A stretch of 62,835 nucleotides of DNA from Chryseobacterium polytrichastri (lineage in GTDB: Bacteria > Bacteroidota > Bacteroidia > Flavobacteriales > Weeksellaceae), in contig NZ_FRAV01000029.1 of the NCBI RefSeq assembly GCF_900142445.1, positions 1 to 62,835 on the forward strand, given 5' to 3'. Numbering within the stretch: position 1 is the stretch's first letter; each line of letters starts with the position of its first letter. Below, piece after piece: positions 34,178-43,758 of this stretch. The translations under genes and the position numbers were made by a program. The notes beneath the pieces were generated by a model. It made no database searches and was not told the DNA's origin. It saw nothing but the letters and a program-made list of their open reading frames with translations.

Positions 34178-35758
34178 ATGCAGAATATCCAAGATTTAAA
34201 GGAAAAGATTTTTTTTGAATCCAAGAATATCATTGATATTTTGGAGAAAATAAACAATGTTGACGAATTACTTTCTAAGCAAGATCTTGTAGATGAGCTT
34301 GCTAATAGAATCTCTTTCTTAAGATTGTTAGAAAAAAATATAGAGTATTTCCTCCCTGAAAATCAATCTCAGGTCTCAGAAAATGAAAAAAGCATTTCTT
34401 TTGTAAATAATGATTTTGAATCTCAGGAATCAAACCATGAAGTTACTGAAGAAGAAGCTATTTTTAATAATGAGTTCAACGAAATAGACGAAAACGACAA
34501 CAAATCTTCTTACGAAGAAAATGGTGTTGGCTTTGTTGAGGGTGAAAATAATACGCCAAATCTTCATGTAGGAGCAGTTGAGGAAGAAGCCATTTTCAAC
34601 AATCAGTTAAATGAAATAGTTGAAAATGAATATCATGAAAATGTAGTTACCTTTGTTGGAGAAAATTCTGATTCGGTTGATACCCTTCATGAAAAAAAAT
34701 GCAATGAAGATGTAACGGAAGAGGAAGTGATTTTTAATAATCAGCTCAATGAAATTGATGAAGATCAGCCCTCGGATTATCAAGGAAGTATTTTAAACTT
34801 TGTAGATGAAGAGCGAATTCTTGCCAATGCAGAACCTGAAACTGATGAAGATATTCAAGAAGAAATATTCAACCAGCATCTCACGCAAGAGGAAGTTATT
34901 TTTAACAATCAATTGAATGAAATAGATGAATTTGAAAATGAACTTTCTGATGATCGTGGAAACGAGATCAATAATTTTGATGAAGAAGAAAAAGTTCAGT
35001 ACAATTTTGAATCTGAAGAATTAAAAAGAGAAATTCAGGAAGCAATTCCAACTGCTTTTGAAACTGAAATTTTAGATGATGATGAAATGCTTATCGAAGA
35101 AAACGAAGAACAGTTTGTATCTTCTAATGTGGCGATAGAGCAAGGCGAAATGGTGAACGAAACGTCTAATGTTGAAAATATTCTCAGCGAAATTAAAAAT
35201 GATGCTCAGGTTGAAGAAAAACAAGAGCAAAAAATAGTTGAAGAAGAATCTGACAAAAGAAAGATTGTAGATTTTGATAGACCTTCTCATGATGACGAAA
35301 AGGAAAATCTAGCTTCTGATGAGAGTTTTGAAAATTTAGATGCTTATAATCAGGAGAAAAAGATAAGACTGTCTAATATCAAAGGATTAAAGGCTGTTCA
35401 GTCGTTATTCGATGATGACCATCTGGAAGCATTAGAAACACCTAAGGAAAAACCGGTTCCGGTAGTAAAAGAAGAAACCGGAAGCATCCTGAAAACAAAT
35501 ATTCCGACCAACTTAATGGAGGCGGAAAAAACAAAACCTGAATTTAAATTAGATTTAAATGACAGGATTGCTTTCACAAAAACACTGTTTGGAGGAAGTC
35601 AATCTGAACTGAATGATGCTATTGGAGTCCTTAACAGATTCAGAACATTAGAAGAAGCAAAAGAATACTTAAGTGATCTTTACTACGACAGAAAATGGAG
35701 TAAGGTAGATGAATATGCACAAAGACTGTGGATATTAGTAGAAAATAAATTTTTATAA
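34178..35758 (+). CDS. Acidic protein with four internal repeats and a conserved C-terminal domain
   Basis: A 526-residue, strongly acidic, cytoplasmic-looking protein with no signal peptide. The N-terminus (1-60) is helical. The motif EEE(A/V)IFNN(Q/E)(L/F)NEI(D/V)E recurs at about 91-105, 135-149, 181-195 and 237-251, with similar Asp/Glu-rich spacers. The middle is disordered and Glu-rich. The last 70 residues (DLNDRIAFTKTLFGGSQSELNDAI, then LSDLYYDRKWSKVDEYAQRLW) form a compact helical domain widespread in Bacteroidota. Function unknown. It precedes rsmI by 8 bases. Confidence 0.75.
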   Translation: MQNIQDLKEKIFFESKNIIDILEKINNVDELLSKQDLVDELANRISFLRLLEKNIEYFLPENQSQVSENEKSISFVNNDFESQESNHEVTEEEAIFNNEFNEIDENDNKSSYEENGVGFVEGENNTPNLHVGAVEEEAIFNNQLNEIVENEYHENVVTFVGENSDSVDTLHEKKCNEDVTEEEVIFNNQLNEIDEDQPSDYQGSILNFVDEERILANAEPETDEDIQEEIFNQHLTQEEVIFNNQLNEIDEFENELSDDRGNEINNFDEEEKVQYNFESEELKREIQEAIPTAFETEILDDDEMLIEENEEQFVSSNVAIEQGEMVNETSNVENILSEIKNDAQVEEKQEQKIVEEESDKRKIVDFDRPSHDDEKENLASDESFENLDAYNQEKKIRLSNIKGLKAVQSLFDDDHLEALETPKEKPVPVVKEETGSILKTNIPTNLMEAEKTKPEFKLDLNDRIAFTKTLFGGSQSELNDAIGVLNRFRTLEEAKEYLSDLYYDRKWSKVDEYAQRLWILVENKFL

Positions 35759-35766
35759 ATTAAATT

Positions 35767-36441
35767 TTGAGCGGAATCCTTTATTTTGTTCCCACACCGG
35801 TTGGGAACTTAGAAGACATGACTTTCAGGGCGGTAAAAGTACTGAAAGAGGTAGATTATATTTTATGTGAAGACACGAGAACTTCCGGAATTCTTTTAAA
35901 ACATTACGAGATCTCTAAACCATTAAGATCTTATCATTTACATAATGAGCATCAGGCAACAGAAAAGGTAATTAATGATCTTAAAAGCGGTCAGAACATT
36001 GCTATTATTACCGATGCAGGAACACCGGGGATTTCAGATCCGGGATATTTATTAAGCAAAGCAGGTTCAGACAATGATATTGAAATGATATGCCTGCCGG
36101 GAGCAACAGCTTTTGTTCCGGCTTTGGTGGTATCCGGACTTCCGAATAATGAGTTTTTATTTGCTGGTTTTCTTCCTCAAAAGAAAGGGAGGCAGACAAA
36201 GCTGAAACAATTGGCAGAGGAGAAAAAAACGATAGTTTTATACGAAAGCCCACACAAGATCAATACTACGCTGGAGCAGGTTAAAGAGTTCTTCGGAGAG
36301 CATACAAAAGCAAGTTTGAGTCGTGAGATTTCGAAGAAATTTGAAGAAACTAAAAGAGGAACAATCAATGAATTAATTGAATTTTCCAAAAGCAAAACTT
36401 TAAAAGGAGAGATCGTTCTTATTATCAATAATTCTATTTAA
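35767..36441 (+). CDS. rsmI: 16S rRNA (cytidine-1402-2'-O)-methyltransferase RsmI
   Basis: A 224-residue SAM enzyme of the SpoU-unlike tetrapyrrole-methylase fold that methylates C1402 of 16S rRNA with RsmH. LYFVPTPVGNLEDMTFRAVKVL opens the protein, CEDTRTSGILL follows, and ITDAGTPGISDPG forms the SAM pocket. The start is TTG at 35767, since the conserved strand begins a few codons later and no ATG fits. It shares an operon with the acidic repeat gene and probably the WG-repeat gene. Confidence 0.94.
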   Translation: MSGILYFVPTPVGNLEDMTFRAVKVLKEVDYILCEDTRTSGILLKHYEISKPLRSYHLHNEHQATEKVINDLKSGQNIAIITDAGTPGISDPGYLLSKAGSDNDIEMICLPGATAFVPALVVSGLPNNEFLFAGFLPQKKGRQTKLKQLAEEKKTIVLYESPHKINTTLEQVKEFFGEHTKASLSREISKKFEETKRGTINELIEFSKSKTLKGEIVLIINNSI

Positions 36442-36449
36442 ATCTTTAA

Positions 36450-37928
36450 TTGAAAAATCTAGTTTTCGTATTGTTTTCATCGCTTTGTATAGCACAACAA
36501 ACGGATCAATACACTAATATTCTGTTATCCAAAAAACTGGGTAAAGAAGTCCAGTCTTATTCAAAAGGATATGGAATAATCGTCGATCATGAAACTGGAA
36601 AATCAGGTATTGTTGATTCTTTAGGTACCATTACGTTTACTTATCCGTATAAAAATGAGATCACCCATTTATGGAAAGATAGATTTATCTTAAAGGTAAA
36701 AGAAGGAGAGGCTAAAGGGCAGACGGCTTTAATTGATGTGAACGGGAAGGAGTTAATCCCTCTGGATAATTTTAAATTCAGAACCTGGGAGAATAAAGAT
36801 AAACTGATTTATTCTAAAAGTGGGAAAGTGGCTGTATTTGATTTTAACGGAAAGGAGATCATCCCTTTCTTTGATGATATACAATTTGCCAGTGAGAACA
36901 GATTTTTTGTAAAAAAAGATAAAAACTGGGTAATCTATAATTTTGATGGCCAGCAGGTTTCTGATAGAGAATTTAAGGATAATCTTCGTTTTTATAAAGG
37001 AAGGGTTTATCTTATGTCGGGCGCTAGAAGTGGCGAAGTACTAGACAATAACGGGAAAACAATAAGTACATTTTCTGATCATTATGTTGAAGATATCAAT
37101 GGATATCCTTTCATCATTACAAAAAATGAAGCCAAAAATAAATATGGAATCATAGATGAAAATGAAAAGGTTTTAGAAGATGAAATCTACGATCAGGCTT
37201 TTGTAGGAAGAGAATATATTTACCTGGTAAAAGATAATAAAGCAAGTATTTTTTCGAAAGCAGAGAAAAAATCTTATCCTACCGATTTTGAGTTTGTAAG
37301 CCATTTGTTTAATGGAATGTTTAAATCTTTAAAAGACGATAAAAACCCTAAAATAGCTGTTATTCGTACCAACGGAGAGACTGTTCTTCCCAAAGAATAT
37401 GATGTAATAGAAGCTTTTAAGTTAAGAGGTGAAAATTATCTGTATGTAAGTAAGGATGGCGAAGAGAAGCTTTTAGATAAAGACTTAAAGAGTGTTTTAG
37501 AAGAAGATTACCAGATAGAAAAAGTGTTTTTTAATAATTTAATTGTAAAAAAAGGAGATACTTTCTATACCTTTTCTCCGAAAGATAAATCTTACACTCC
37601 ACTTAAGGATGTGGCAGCTATAAAGCCGTTTCAGTCTTATCCGGCTGTCATTTGTAAAAACAATGAAAACCTTTACGGAATGATAGACGAAGAAGGTAAA
37701 CAAATCGTTCCGTTTATGTATGATGATATTGTTACTTTCACTTCCGGAAATGAAGTGGTTGTACAAAAAGGGGATAAATTCGGGGTTACAAACCTGAAAA
37801 ATGAGCCATTAAAAGATGTTATTTACGATAAATATTCTGCAGATAGAAAAGGGTTGAAGCTTACGAAAGATAAAACCACAGAATACTTAAGCTTTTCATC
37901 CTCAGAAAATAAAATCCAATTAGATTAA
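36450..37928 (+). CDS. WG-repeat exported protein
   Basis: A 492-residue exported protein (signal MKNLVFVLFSSLCIAQQ) built of WG-type repeats: short beta units such as YGIIDENEKVLEDEIYD, YGMIDEEGKQIVPFMYDDI and FGVTNLKNEPLKDVIYD. Such proteins form beta-propeller-like surfaces; roles are mostly unknown. The start is TTG at 36450, 8 bases after rsmI, and no ATG precedes the signal peptide. Envelope location inferred. Confidence 0.8.
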   Translation: MKNLVFVLFSSLCIAQQTDQYTNILLSKKLGKEVQSYSKGYGIIVDHETGKSGIVDSLGTITFTYPYKNEITHLWKDRFILKVKEGEAKGQTALIDVNGKELIPLDNFKFRTWENKDKLIYSKSGKVAVFDFNGKEIIPFFDDIQFASENRFFVKKDKNWVIYNFDGQQVSDREFKDNLRFYKGRVYLMSGARSGEVLDNNGKTISTFSDHYVEDINGYPFIITKNEAKNKYGIIDENEKVLEDEIYDQAFVGREYIYLVKDNKASIFSKAEKKSYPTDFEFVSHLFNGMFKSLKDDKNPKIAVIRTNGETVLPKEYDVIEAFKLRGENYLYVSKDGEEKLLDKDLKSVLEEDYQIEKVFFNNLIVKKGDTFYTFSPKDKSYTPLKDVAAIKPFQSYPAVICKNNENLYGMIDEEGKQIVPFMYDDIVTFTSGNEVVVQKGDKFGVTNLKNEPLKDVIYDKYSADRKGLKLTKDKTTEYLSFSSSENKIQLD

Positions 37929-38005
37929 TGTCTACACATGACAAAAAACAGTCTTAATTTTTTATTAAAATAATAGTTTAAAATGCATTGAATAACAATT
38001 TATAA

Positions 38006-38013
38006 TATCTTTG
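38006..38013 (+). promoter_or_regulatory. -7 box of fabG
   Basis: TATCTTTG, perfect TAnnTTTG, about 90 bases before the fabG ATG. This leaves a long 5' leader (about 85 bases) in which no riboswitch was recognised. Confidence 0.45.
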
Positions 38014-38104
38014 CGCACCATTTAATTTGGATAAAATTAAATAGATTAAATTAGCCAAAACACAATAAGCTAATTCATTAAAGGAAAAAATAATTGTCAT
38101 AGAT

Positions 38105-38851
38105 ATGAAACTATTAGAAGGAAAAGTAGCACTAATTACCGGAGCTACGAGAGGAATCGGGAGAGGAATTGCAGAAATGTTTGCTCAACAGGGAGCAAAA
38201 GTAGCATTCACTTACGCTGGTTCTGTAGATAAAGCAAAGGAATTAGAAGCGACTTTAAGTTCTGTAACTCACATTAAAGGGTACCAATCTGATGCATCAG
38301 ATTACGATGCAGCTCAAAAATTAGTAGATGATGTAATGACGGAGTTTGGTAAAATTGATATTCTTGTAAACAATGCAGGAATTACCAAAGATGGATTATT
38401 AATGAGAATGTCAAAAGACGATTGGGACAATGTTATCAAGGTAAATTTAGATTCAGTATTCAACCTTACAAAGGCGGTGATTAAGCCGATGATGAAGGCA
38501 AAATCTGGTTCTATTATTAATATGAGTTCTGTTGTAGGTATTAAAGGAAATGCAGGACAGGCAAATTATGCAGCTACTAAAGCGGGAGTTATTGGATTTA
38601 CAAAATCTGTGGCTTTGGAATTAGGTTCAAGAAATATCCGTTGTAACGCTGTTGCACCAGGTTTTATTGAAACTGAAATGACAGCAGCTTTAGATGAAAA
38701 AGCAGTACAAGCTTGGAGAGATGGGATTCCATTGAAAAGAGGTGGACAGCCTGAAGATATTGCGAATGCATGTGTTTTCTTCGCAAGTGATATGTCTGCT
38801 TACGTTACAGGTCAAACATTGAATATTGATGGTGGAATGTTAATGCCATAA
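38105..38851 (+). CDS. fabG: 3-oxoacyl-[acyl-carrier-protein] reductase
   Basis: A 248-residue SDR that reduces 3-oxoacyl-ACP with NADPH in fatty-acid elongation. TGATRGIGRGIAEMF is at about residues 12-26, NNAGITKDGLLMRMSKDDW near 87, then MSSVVGIKGNAGQANYAATKAG with catalytic Ser, Tyr and Lys, and VAPGFIETEMT. Identity across these blocks is typical of FabG rather than a general SDR. It is monocistronic, with a terminator shared with guaC. Confidence 0.94.
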   Translation: MKLLEGKVALITGATRGIGRGIAEMFAQQGAKVAFTYAGSVDKAKELEATLSSVTHIKGYQSDASDYDAAQKLVDDVMTEFGKIDILVNNAGITKDGLLMRMSKDDWDNVIKVNLDSVFNLTKAVIKPMMKAKSGSIINMSSVVGIKGNAGQANYAATKAGVIGFTKSVALELGSRNIRCNAVAPGFIETEMTAALDEKAVQAWRDGIPLKRGGQPEDIANACVFFASDMSAYVTGQTLNIDGGMLMP

Positions 38852-38871
38852 TAAGCTTTACATTAAAATAT

Positions 38872-38905
38872 ATAAAAAGCCGTTCAGATGAACGGCTTTT
38901 TTTAT
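38872..38905. terminator. Bidirectional terminator between fabG and guaC
   Basis: Eight-base stem AGCCGTTC / GAACGGCT with a 4-base loop and A and T runs on both sides. The genes converge here. Confidence 0.85.
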
Positions 38906-38915
38906 TTCTAAAAAA

Positions 38916-39956
38916 TCAGTCTTTAAAAACCTGATTTTCCTGTTCCTGAACTCTAATAAAAGTCGTTCTTTTTGACAACTCTTTCAGCTTCGATGCTCCC
39001 ACATAAGTACATGTTGAACGTACACCTCCTAAAATATCTTTCACGGTTTCTGAAACCGGACCTTTATAAGCTACTTTTACCGTTTTTCCTTCTGAAGCTC
39101 TGTATTCAGCAACCCCACCTGAGTGTTTGTCCATTGCTGTTTTTGAACTCATTCCGTAAAAAGTACGGTATTTTTTGCCGTTTTCTTCGATAATTTCACC
39201 ACCGCTTTCATCATGACCGGCAAACATTCCGCCAAGCATCACAAAATCTGCACCACCTCCGAAGGCTTTAGCAACATCTCCCGGAACTTTACAACCTCCA
39301 TCTGCAATGATATGACCACCTAAACCGTGAGCAGCATCAGAACATTCAATAATGGCAGAAAGTTGAGGATAGCCAACTCCGGTTTTTACACGGGTTGTAC
39401 ATACAGAACCTGGCCCGATTCCTACTTTAATGATATCTGCACCCACTAAAAGAAGTTCTTCTACCATTTCACCGGTTACTACATTTCCTGCGATAATGAT
39501 CTTATCAGGGAAATTGGCTCTTGCTTTCTTTACAAAATCCACAAAATGCTCTGAATAACCATTCGCTACATCAATGCATAAAAACTCGATTTTTGGGTGT
39601 TTTCCTATGATTTGTTTCAGCTTTTCTTCATCTGCTTTTCCGGTTCCCGTGCTTAAGGCAATATATTGATGAATACTTTCGGGCTGGCTATTTAAAAAGG
39701 TACTCCATTCTTCAACAGAATAATGTTTATGGATGGCTGTAATGATTTTATCTTTTGCTAATTCTACCGCCATTTCAAAAGTTCCCACGGTATCCATATT
39801 AGCAGCGATAATGGGAGTTCCCTGCCATTTCTTTTGGGTATGTTTGAAAGTAAATTCTCTTTCTAGGCTAACTTCCGAACGGGATTTTAATGTAGAACGT
39901 TTCGGGCGGAACATAACGTCCTTAAAGCCCAGTTTTATATCGTATTCTATTCTCAT
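38916..39956 (-). CDS. guaC: GMP reductase
   Basis: A 346-residue IMPDH/GMPR-family enzyme converting GMP to IMP with NADPH. The catalytic Cys loop is GIGPGSVCTTRVKTGVGYPQ at about 180-199. IIADGGCKVPGDVAKAFGGGADFVMLGGMFAGH follows, and MDKHSGGVAEYRASEGKTVKV is typical of GuaC. There is no CBS pair, which separates it from most IMP dehydrogenases. It converges on fabG and stands alone. Confidence 0.94.
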   Translation of the reverse strand: MRIEYDIKLGFKDVMFRPKRSTLKSRSEVSLEREFTFKHTQKKWQGTPIIAANMDTVGTFEMAVELAKDKIITAIHKHYSVEEWSTFLNSQPESIHQYIALSTGTGKADEEKLKQIIGKHPKIEFLCIDVANGYSEHFVDFVKKARANFPDKIIIAGNVVTGEMVEELLLVGADIIKVGIGPGSVCTTRVKTGVGYPQLSAIIECSDAAHGLGGHIIADGGCKVPGDVAKAFGGGADFVMLGGMFAGHDESGGEIIEENGKKYRTFYGMSSKTAMDKHSGGVAEYRASEGKTVKVAYKGPVSETVKDILGGVRSTCTYVGASKLKELSKRTTFIRVQEQENQVFKD

Positions 39957-40100
39957 AATTTGGATAAATTAATAAGAATAAATTTAGGAAAAAGATTCAA
40001 TGAAAATAAGAAGAAAGTGGACTTTGTGAATTAATTATGAGTAAATTTTAAATGTTTTTAAGCCTTTAACATTTTTTTAGACAGAAGAATATTTGATAGA

Positions 40101-40128
40101 ATAAGGCGTAAAATAATTTACGCCTTAT
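40101..40128 (-). terminator. Hairpin after surE
   Basis: A perfect 12-base stem (ATAAGGCGTAAA / TTTACGCCTTAT) with a 4-base loop, 8 bases past the minus-strand surE stop. The T-run is weak. Confidence 0.6.
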
Positions 40129-40135
40129 GTTTATT

Positions 40136-40906
40136 TTAATCAAATTTCATGACTTCTTCCAACGTTTTGATATATTCATACGCTGTCATATCAAATTTTA
40201 CAGGTACGATTGAGATATATCCGGCTGCTAAAGCTGTTTCATCAGCATCCTCAGATTCATCCATATTATTAAAATATCCTGTTAGCCAGTAATATTTTTT
40301 TCCGTGTGGGTTTACTCTTTCGTCGAAACTTTCTTCCCATTTTGCATTGGCCTGTTTGCAAACTTTAATTCCCTTAATTTCTCCAGCAGGAAGTTTCGGA
40401 ATGTTTACATTTAGTACAATTCCTTTTGGCATTGGGTTTTCCAATGTTCTTCTAACGATATTTTGAATGAATTCTTTGGCTTGAGAAAAATCCGCTTCCC
40501 AACTGAAATCAAGCAATGAAAATCCGATCGCAGGAATTCCTTCTACACCAGCTTCCACCGCTGCAGACATTGTTCCGGAATAGATTACATTAATTGAAGA
40601 ATTCGCTCCATGATTGATTCCTGAAACTACAATATCCGGTCTTCTTGTCATGATTTTATCAAGAGCCATTTTCACACAGTCAACAGGAGTTCCACTACAA
40701 GAAAAGTCTGTTTGTGGACCTTCTAACGTTACTTCTTCGTAACTTAAGGTAGAATTAATGGTAATAGCGTGTCCTTTTCCGCTTTGAGGAGAATTGGGCG
40801 CTACAACAACAACTTCTCCGATTTCGTTCATAAAACTGATAAGATTTCTGATACCAGGTGCTGTAATTCCATCATCATTAGTAACCAGAATAAGAGGTCT
40901 TTCCAT
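40136..40906 (-). CDS. surE: 5'/3'-nucleotidase SurE
   Basis: A 256-residue metal-dependent phosphatase releasing phosphate from nucleoside monophosphates. LVTNDDGITAPGI is at about residues 6-18 with the metal-binding DD, then VVAPNSPQSGKGHAIT, FSCSGTPVDCVKMAL and VSGINHGANSS. The ATG at 40906 is chosen over an in-frame TTG seven codons upstream. A -7 box TATATTTG (minus, 40925-40932) precedes it. Confidence 0.95.
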   Translation of the reverse strand: MERPLILVTNDDGITAPGIRNLISFMNEIGEVVVVAPNSPQSGKGHAITINSTLSYEEVTLEGPQTDFSCSGTPVDCVKMALDKIMTRRPDIVVSGINHGANSSINVIYSGTMSAAVEAGVEGIPAIGFSLLDFSWEADFSQAKEFIQNIVRRTLENPMPKGIVLNVNIPKLPAGEIKGIKVCKQANAKWEESFDERVNPHGKKYYWLTGYFNNMDESEDADETALAAGYISIVPVKFDMTAYEYIKTLEEVMKFD

Positions 40907-40924
40907 ATTATATTTTAATTTTAA

Positions 40925-40932
40925 CAAATATA
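40925..40932 (-). promoter_or_regulatory. -7 box of surE
   Basis: Minus-strand TATATTTG, 18 bases before the surE ATG. It overlaps the alternative TTG start, which supports the ATG. Confidence 0.5.
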
Positions 40933-41021
40933 GTGTAAAAGACTTTCTTTAAAAACCTTAAAGTTTAAATATTATTTGAACTTTGATCACTTTTGTTCAT
41001 TTTTGCAAAAACTAATTTCAA

Positions 41022-41459
41022 ATGAATTTTTTTCAATTCACGATTTTATTGATAGCAATTGTAAGTATAATTTACTCCTGGAAGAAGAATAGGCTTGTGG
41101 CAAATTTTCTTTTAGGAATATTAATTTTAATCGGTTTGAGCAGTCTTGATTTTCTCGACTTTCAAGGAGAAATAGGTATACTTACGGCTTGTTTTATGAT
41201 GTTCAGTTATCTGGGTTTTAGTTTCACCTATGTTATTTATGCTGCTAATAAAAATTCTGATTATCATATTACTTATTCGTGCAGTTTTTTAGTTATTTTT
41301 ATCTCAGTCTGCTTTTTCTGTATCGATAGCGGAAAATATTATGAGTATAAATTTGGAGAAGCTTTGAGAATCATCGTTTCATTCTTTCCTTTGTATATTT
41401 TGACATTAATTGAAGATCGAAAAATAAAGCAGCATACTTCTAGTAATAAAAACTCTTAA
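41022..41459 (+). CDS. Small multi-pass membrane protein, unknown
   Basis: A 145-residue protein with about five hydrophobic helices (2-18, 27-45, 52-73, 83-103, 112-130) and a charged C-terminal tail (EDRKIKQHTSSNKNS). I do not recognise a family. It diverges from surE and precedes the protease gene by 115 bases. Likely inner-membrane; no function can be inferred. Confidence 0.6.
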   Translation: MNFFQFTILLIAIVSIIYSWKKNRLVANFLLGILILIGLSSLDFLDFQGEIGILTACFMMFSYLGFSFTYVIYAANKNSDYHITYSCSFLVIFISVCFFCIDSGKYYEYKFGEALRIIVSFFPLYILTLIEDRKIKQHTSSNKNS

Positions 41460-41574
41460 AACTATCTGATATTTATAAATAAGGTATTAAATTTGATAGT
41501 TTGTAACAGTAATTTAAAAATTACTACTAATTAAAATACTTTTTAAAAAATTAATAAAAATACATTACAGATTT

Positions 41575-43704
41575 ATGTGGAAAAATTTCAAGCTAAATAA
41601 ATTTTTACTCCTAATTCCATTAACAAGTCTAATGTTTTGTTTCAACTCACCTAAAAATGATGATGAAAAGATGCAGACGATAATGGTGAGCGTAAAGAAC
41701 ACTCTTTCTTATCTACATTACAGCCCTAAAGCTATTAATGATGCTTATTCTAAGGATGTTTACAAACAATATTTTGAGATGATAGATCCGGGAAAAAGAT
41801 ATTTCCTGCAGTCTGATATGGATGAATTCAGCAAGCATGAAACAAAGCTTGATGATTATCTAAATGTCGGAGATCTTACGTTTTATAAATTGACAACGGA
41901 CAGACTTTTTCAAAGGGTTGATGAGATTGATAAATTAACTCAGGATATTTTCAGCAAACCAATCAGCCTAGAAGAAGATGAGAGTTTGGTGTTAGAAAAT
42001 AAAATTAAAAAAGCTCCGGCTTCTAAGCAAGATCAATACAATGAATGGAAGAAGTTCATTAAATACAATATTCTTCAGGAAATTGAATCTTTAAACAGCA
42101 AAGAACTTGCTCAAAAAGAGAAGAAAGATTCTGTACAGAAATATAAATTACAGGATACCATTAAACTTCAAATCCTTACGCCTGAGCAGAAGAAAGTAAA
42201 GGCTACAGACGAAGTAAAAGATCTTGTAAAAGATACGTTTACGAGGTTTAAGAAGAGAAATAAAATGAACTGGTTCACGGTGTATATGAATGCATATACA
42301 GAAGTTTTTGATCCACATACGAATTACTATTCTCCGAAAGATAAGGAAGAATTTGATATGGCTTTCACAGGAAAAGTGATCGGAATCGGAGCAGTGATTC
42401 AAGAGAAAAAAGGATATTTATATTTAGGTCCTCTTACCATTGGAGCACCTGCTTGGAAATCGAAGCAGCTTACAGAAGGAGATAAGATCCTAAAAGTAAA
42501 ATCTAAACCAAAAGATGATGCTGTAAACGTGGTAGGAATGCTTTCCGAGGAAGCGGTAAGATACATCAGAGGTGAAAAAGGAACTCCGGTTACTTTAACG
42601 GTTCAGAAGAAAGACGGAACAACTAAAGAAGTAACAATGATCCGTGAAGAAGTTGCTATTGAAGATACTTTCGCAAGAAGTATTGTTGTAAACTCTCCAA
42701 ACGGTAAAAAATATGGTTTCATTAATTTACCAAGTTTCAATGCAGATTTTGAAGATCCAAAAGGAAGAAATGCTTCTGATGATATTAAAAATGAGATTAT
42801 TAAACTGAAAGCTCAAAACATCGAGGGAATTGTTTTAGACCTAAGAAATAACGGTGGTGGATCTCTAACGGAAGTAGGAGATATCATGGGACTTTTCATG
42901 AATGCAGGACCTTATGTTCAGGTAAAAGATGGAAATGGAAAGATTCAGACGTTGAAGAACAAACAAGAAACTCCAATCTGGACAGGACCTCTTATTATTA
43001 TGCAAAATGAACTTTCGGCTTCAGCTTCAGAAATCTTGGCTGGTGCAATGCAGGATACTGGAAGAGCGATGGTTATTGGTTCTCCACAGTCTTTCGGAAA
43101 AGGAACGGTACAGACTTTTGTTGATTTGAATAGATTTTTAAATACTGAAGATGATTTTGGTTCTTTAAAATTAACGATCCAGAAGTTCTACAGAATTACA
43201 GGAGAGTCTACTCAGAGAAAAGGAATTGTGTCTGATATTCAAATGAAAGACTTCTTTACTTATGCTGAAATAGGGGAGAGATATGACGACTATGCATTGG
43301 CATGGGATAAAATTCCTAGCACAAACTTTCAGAAGTTGAACTATTTTGATGTGAAAGCATTAGAAAAAGCAAGCAACGATAGAATGGCCAAAAATACCAA
43401 CTATCAATTGTTGTTAGAATCTGCTCAATGGAGAGAGAAATTAGATAAGGAAGAAACCATTACACTTAATATCAATAAGTTTAATGATGTGATGAAGCAA
43501 AGAAAAGCTCAGATCGAAAAATTCAAAGCACTAACGAAATTTGAAAATGGTCTTCAGTTTACGCTTTATCCAAATGAAGTTGACAGAGAGAAAAAAGATG
43601 AAGCATTCAAGAAGAAATCTGAAATGTGGATCAAAAATCTTAAGAAAGATCTTTACCTTCAGGAAGCAATGAATATCATTGGAGATATGAATGTAAAAAA
43701 ATAA
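41575..43704 (+). CDS. C-terminal processing (tail-specific) protease, S41 family
   Basis: A 709-residue periplasmic protease of the Tsp/Prc type. A signal peptide or anchor occupies residues 1-24 (LLLIPLTSLMFCFN), then a helical N-domain. A PDZ domain is at about 255-350 (IGAVIQEKKGYLYLGPLTIGAPAW). The S41 domain has LDLRNNGGGSLTEV, the Ser nucleophile in ELSASASEILAGAM near 480 and the Lys in SFGKGTVQTF near 507. The extended C-terminal helical region is like E. coli Prc. It trims unfolded or tagged envelope proteins. Monocistronic, with a strong terminator. Confidence 0.9.
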   Translation: MWKNFKLNKFLLLIPLTSLMFCFNSPKNDDEKMQTIMVSVKNTLSYLHYSPKAINDAYSKDVYKQYFEMIDPGKRYFLQSDMDEFSKHETKLDDYLNVGDLTFYKLTTDRLFQRVDEIDKLTQDIFSKPISLEEDESLVLENKIKKAPASKQDQYNEWKKFIKYNILQEIESLNSKELAQKEKKDSVQKYKLQDTIKLQILTPEQKKVKATDEVKDLVKDTFTRFKKRNKMNWFTVYMNAYTEVFDPHTNYYSPKDKEEFDMAFTGKVIGIGAVIQEKKGYLYLGPLTIGAPAWKSKQLTEGDKILKVKSKPKDDAVNVVGMLSEEAVRYIRGEKGTPVTLTVQKKDGTTKEVTMIREEVAIEDTFARSIVVNSPNGKKYGFINLPSFNADFEDPKGRNASDDIKNEIIKLKAQNIEGIVLDLRNNGGGSLTEVGDIMGLFMNAGPYVQVKDGNGKIQTLKNKQETPIWTGPLIIMQNELSASASEILAGAMQDTGRAMVIGSPQSFGKGTVQTFVDLNRFLNTEDDFGSLKLTIQKFYRITGESTQRKGIVSDIQMKDFFTYAEIGERYDDYALAWDKIPSTNFQKLNYFDVKALEKASNDRMAKNTNYQLLLESAQWREKLDKEETITLNINKFNDVMKQRKAQIEKFKALTKFENGLQFTLYPNEVDREKKDEAFKKKSEMWIKNLKKDLYLQEAMNIIGDMNVKK

Positions 43705-43710
43705 AAATAG

Positions 43711-43743
43711 AAACCCCGCTAATGAAAATTAGCGGGGTTTTTT
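43711..43743. terminator. Bidirectional terminator between the S41 protease and sodC
   Basis: Stem AAACCCCGCTAA / TTAGCGGGGTTT with a 6-base loop, followed by T on the plus strand. The genes converge. Confidence 0.9.
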
Positions 43744-43758
43744 ATGCTATAAAATCGA

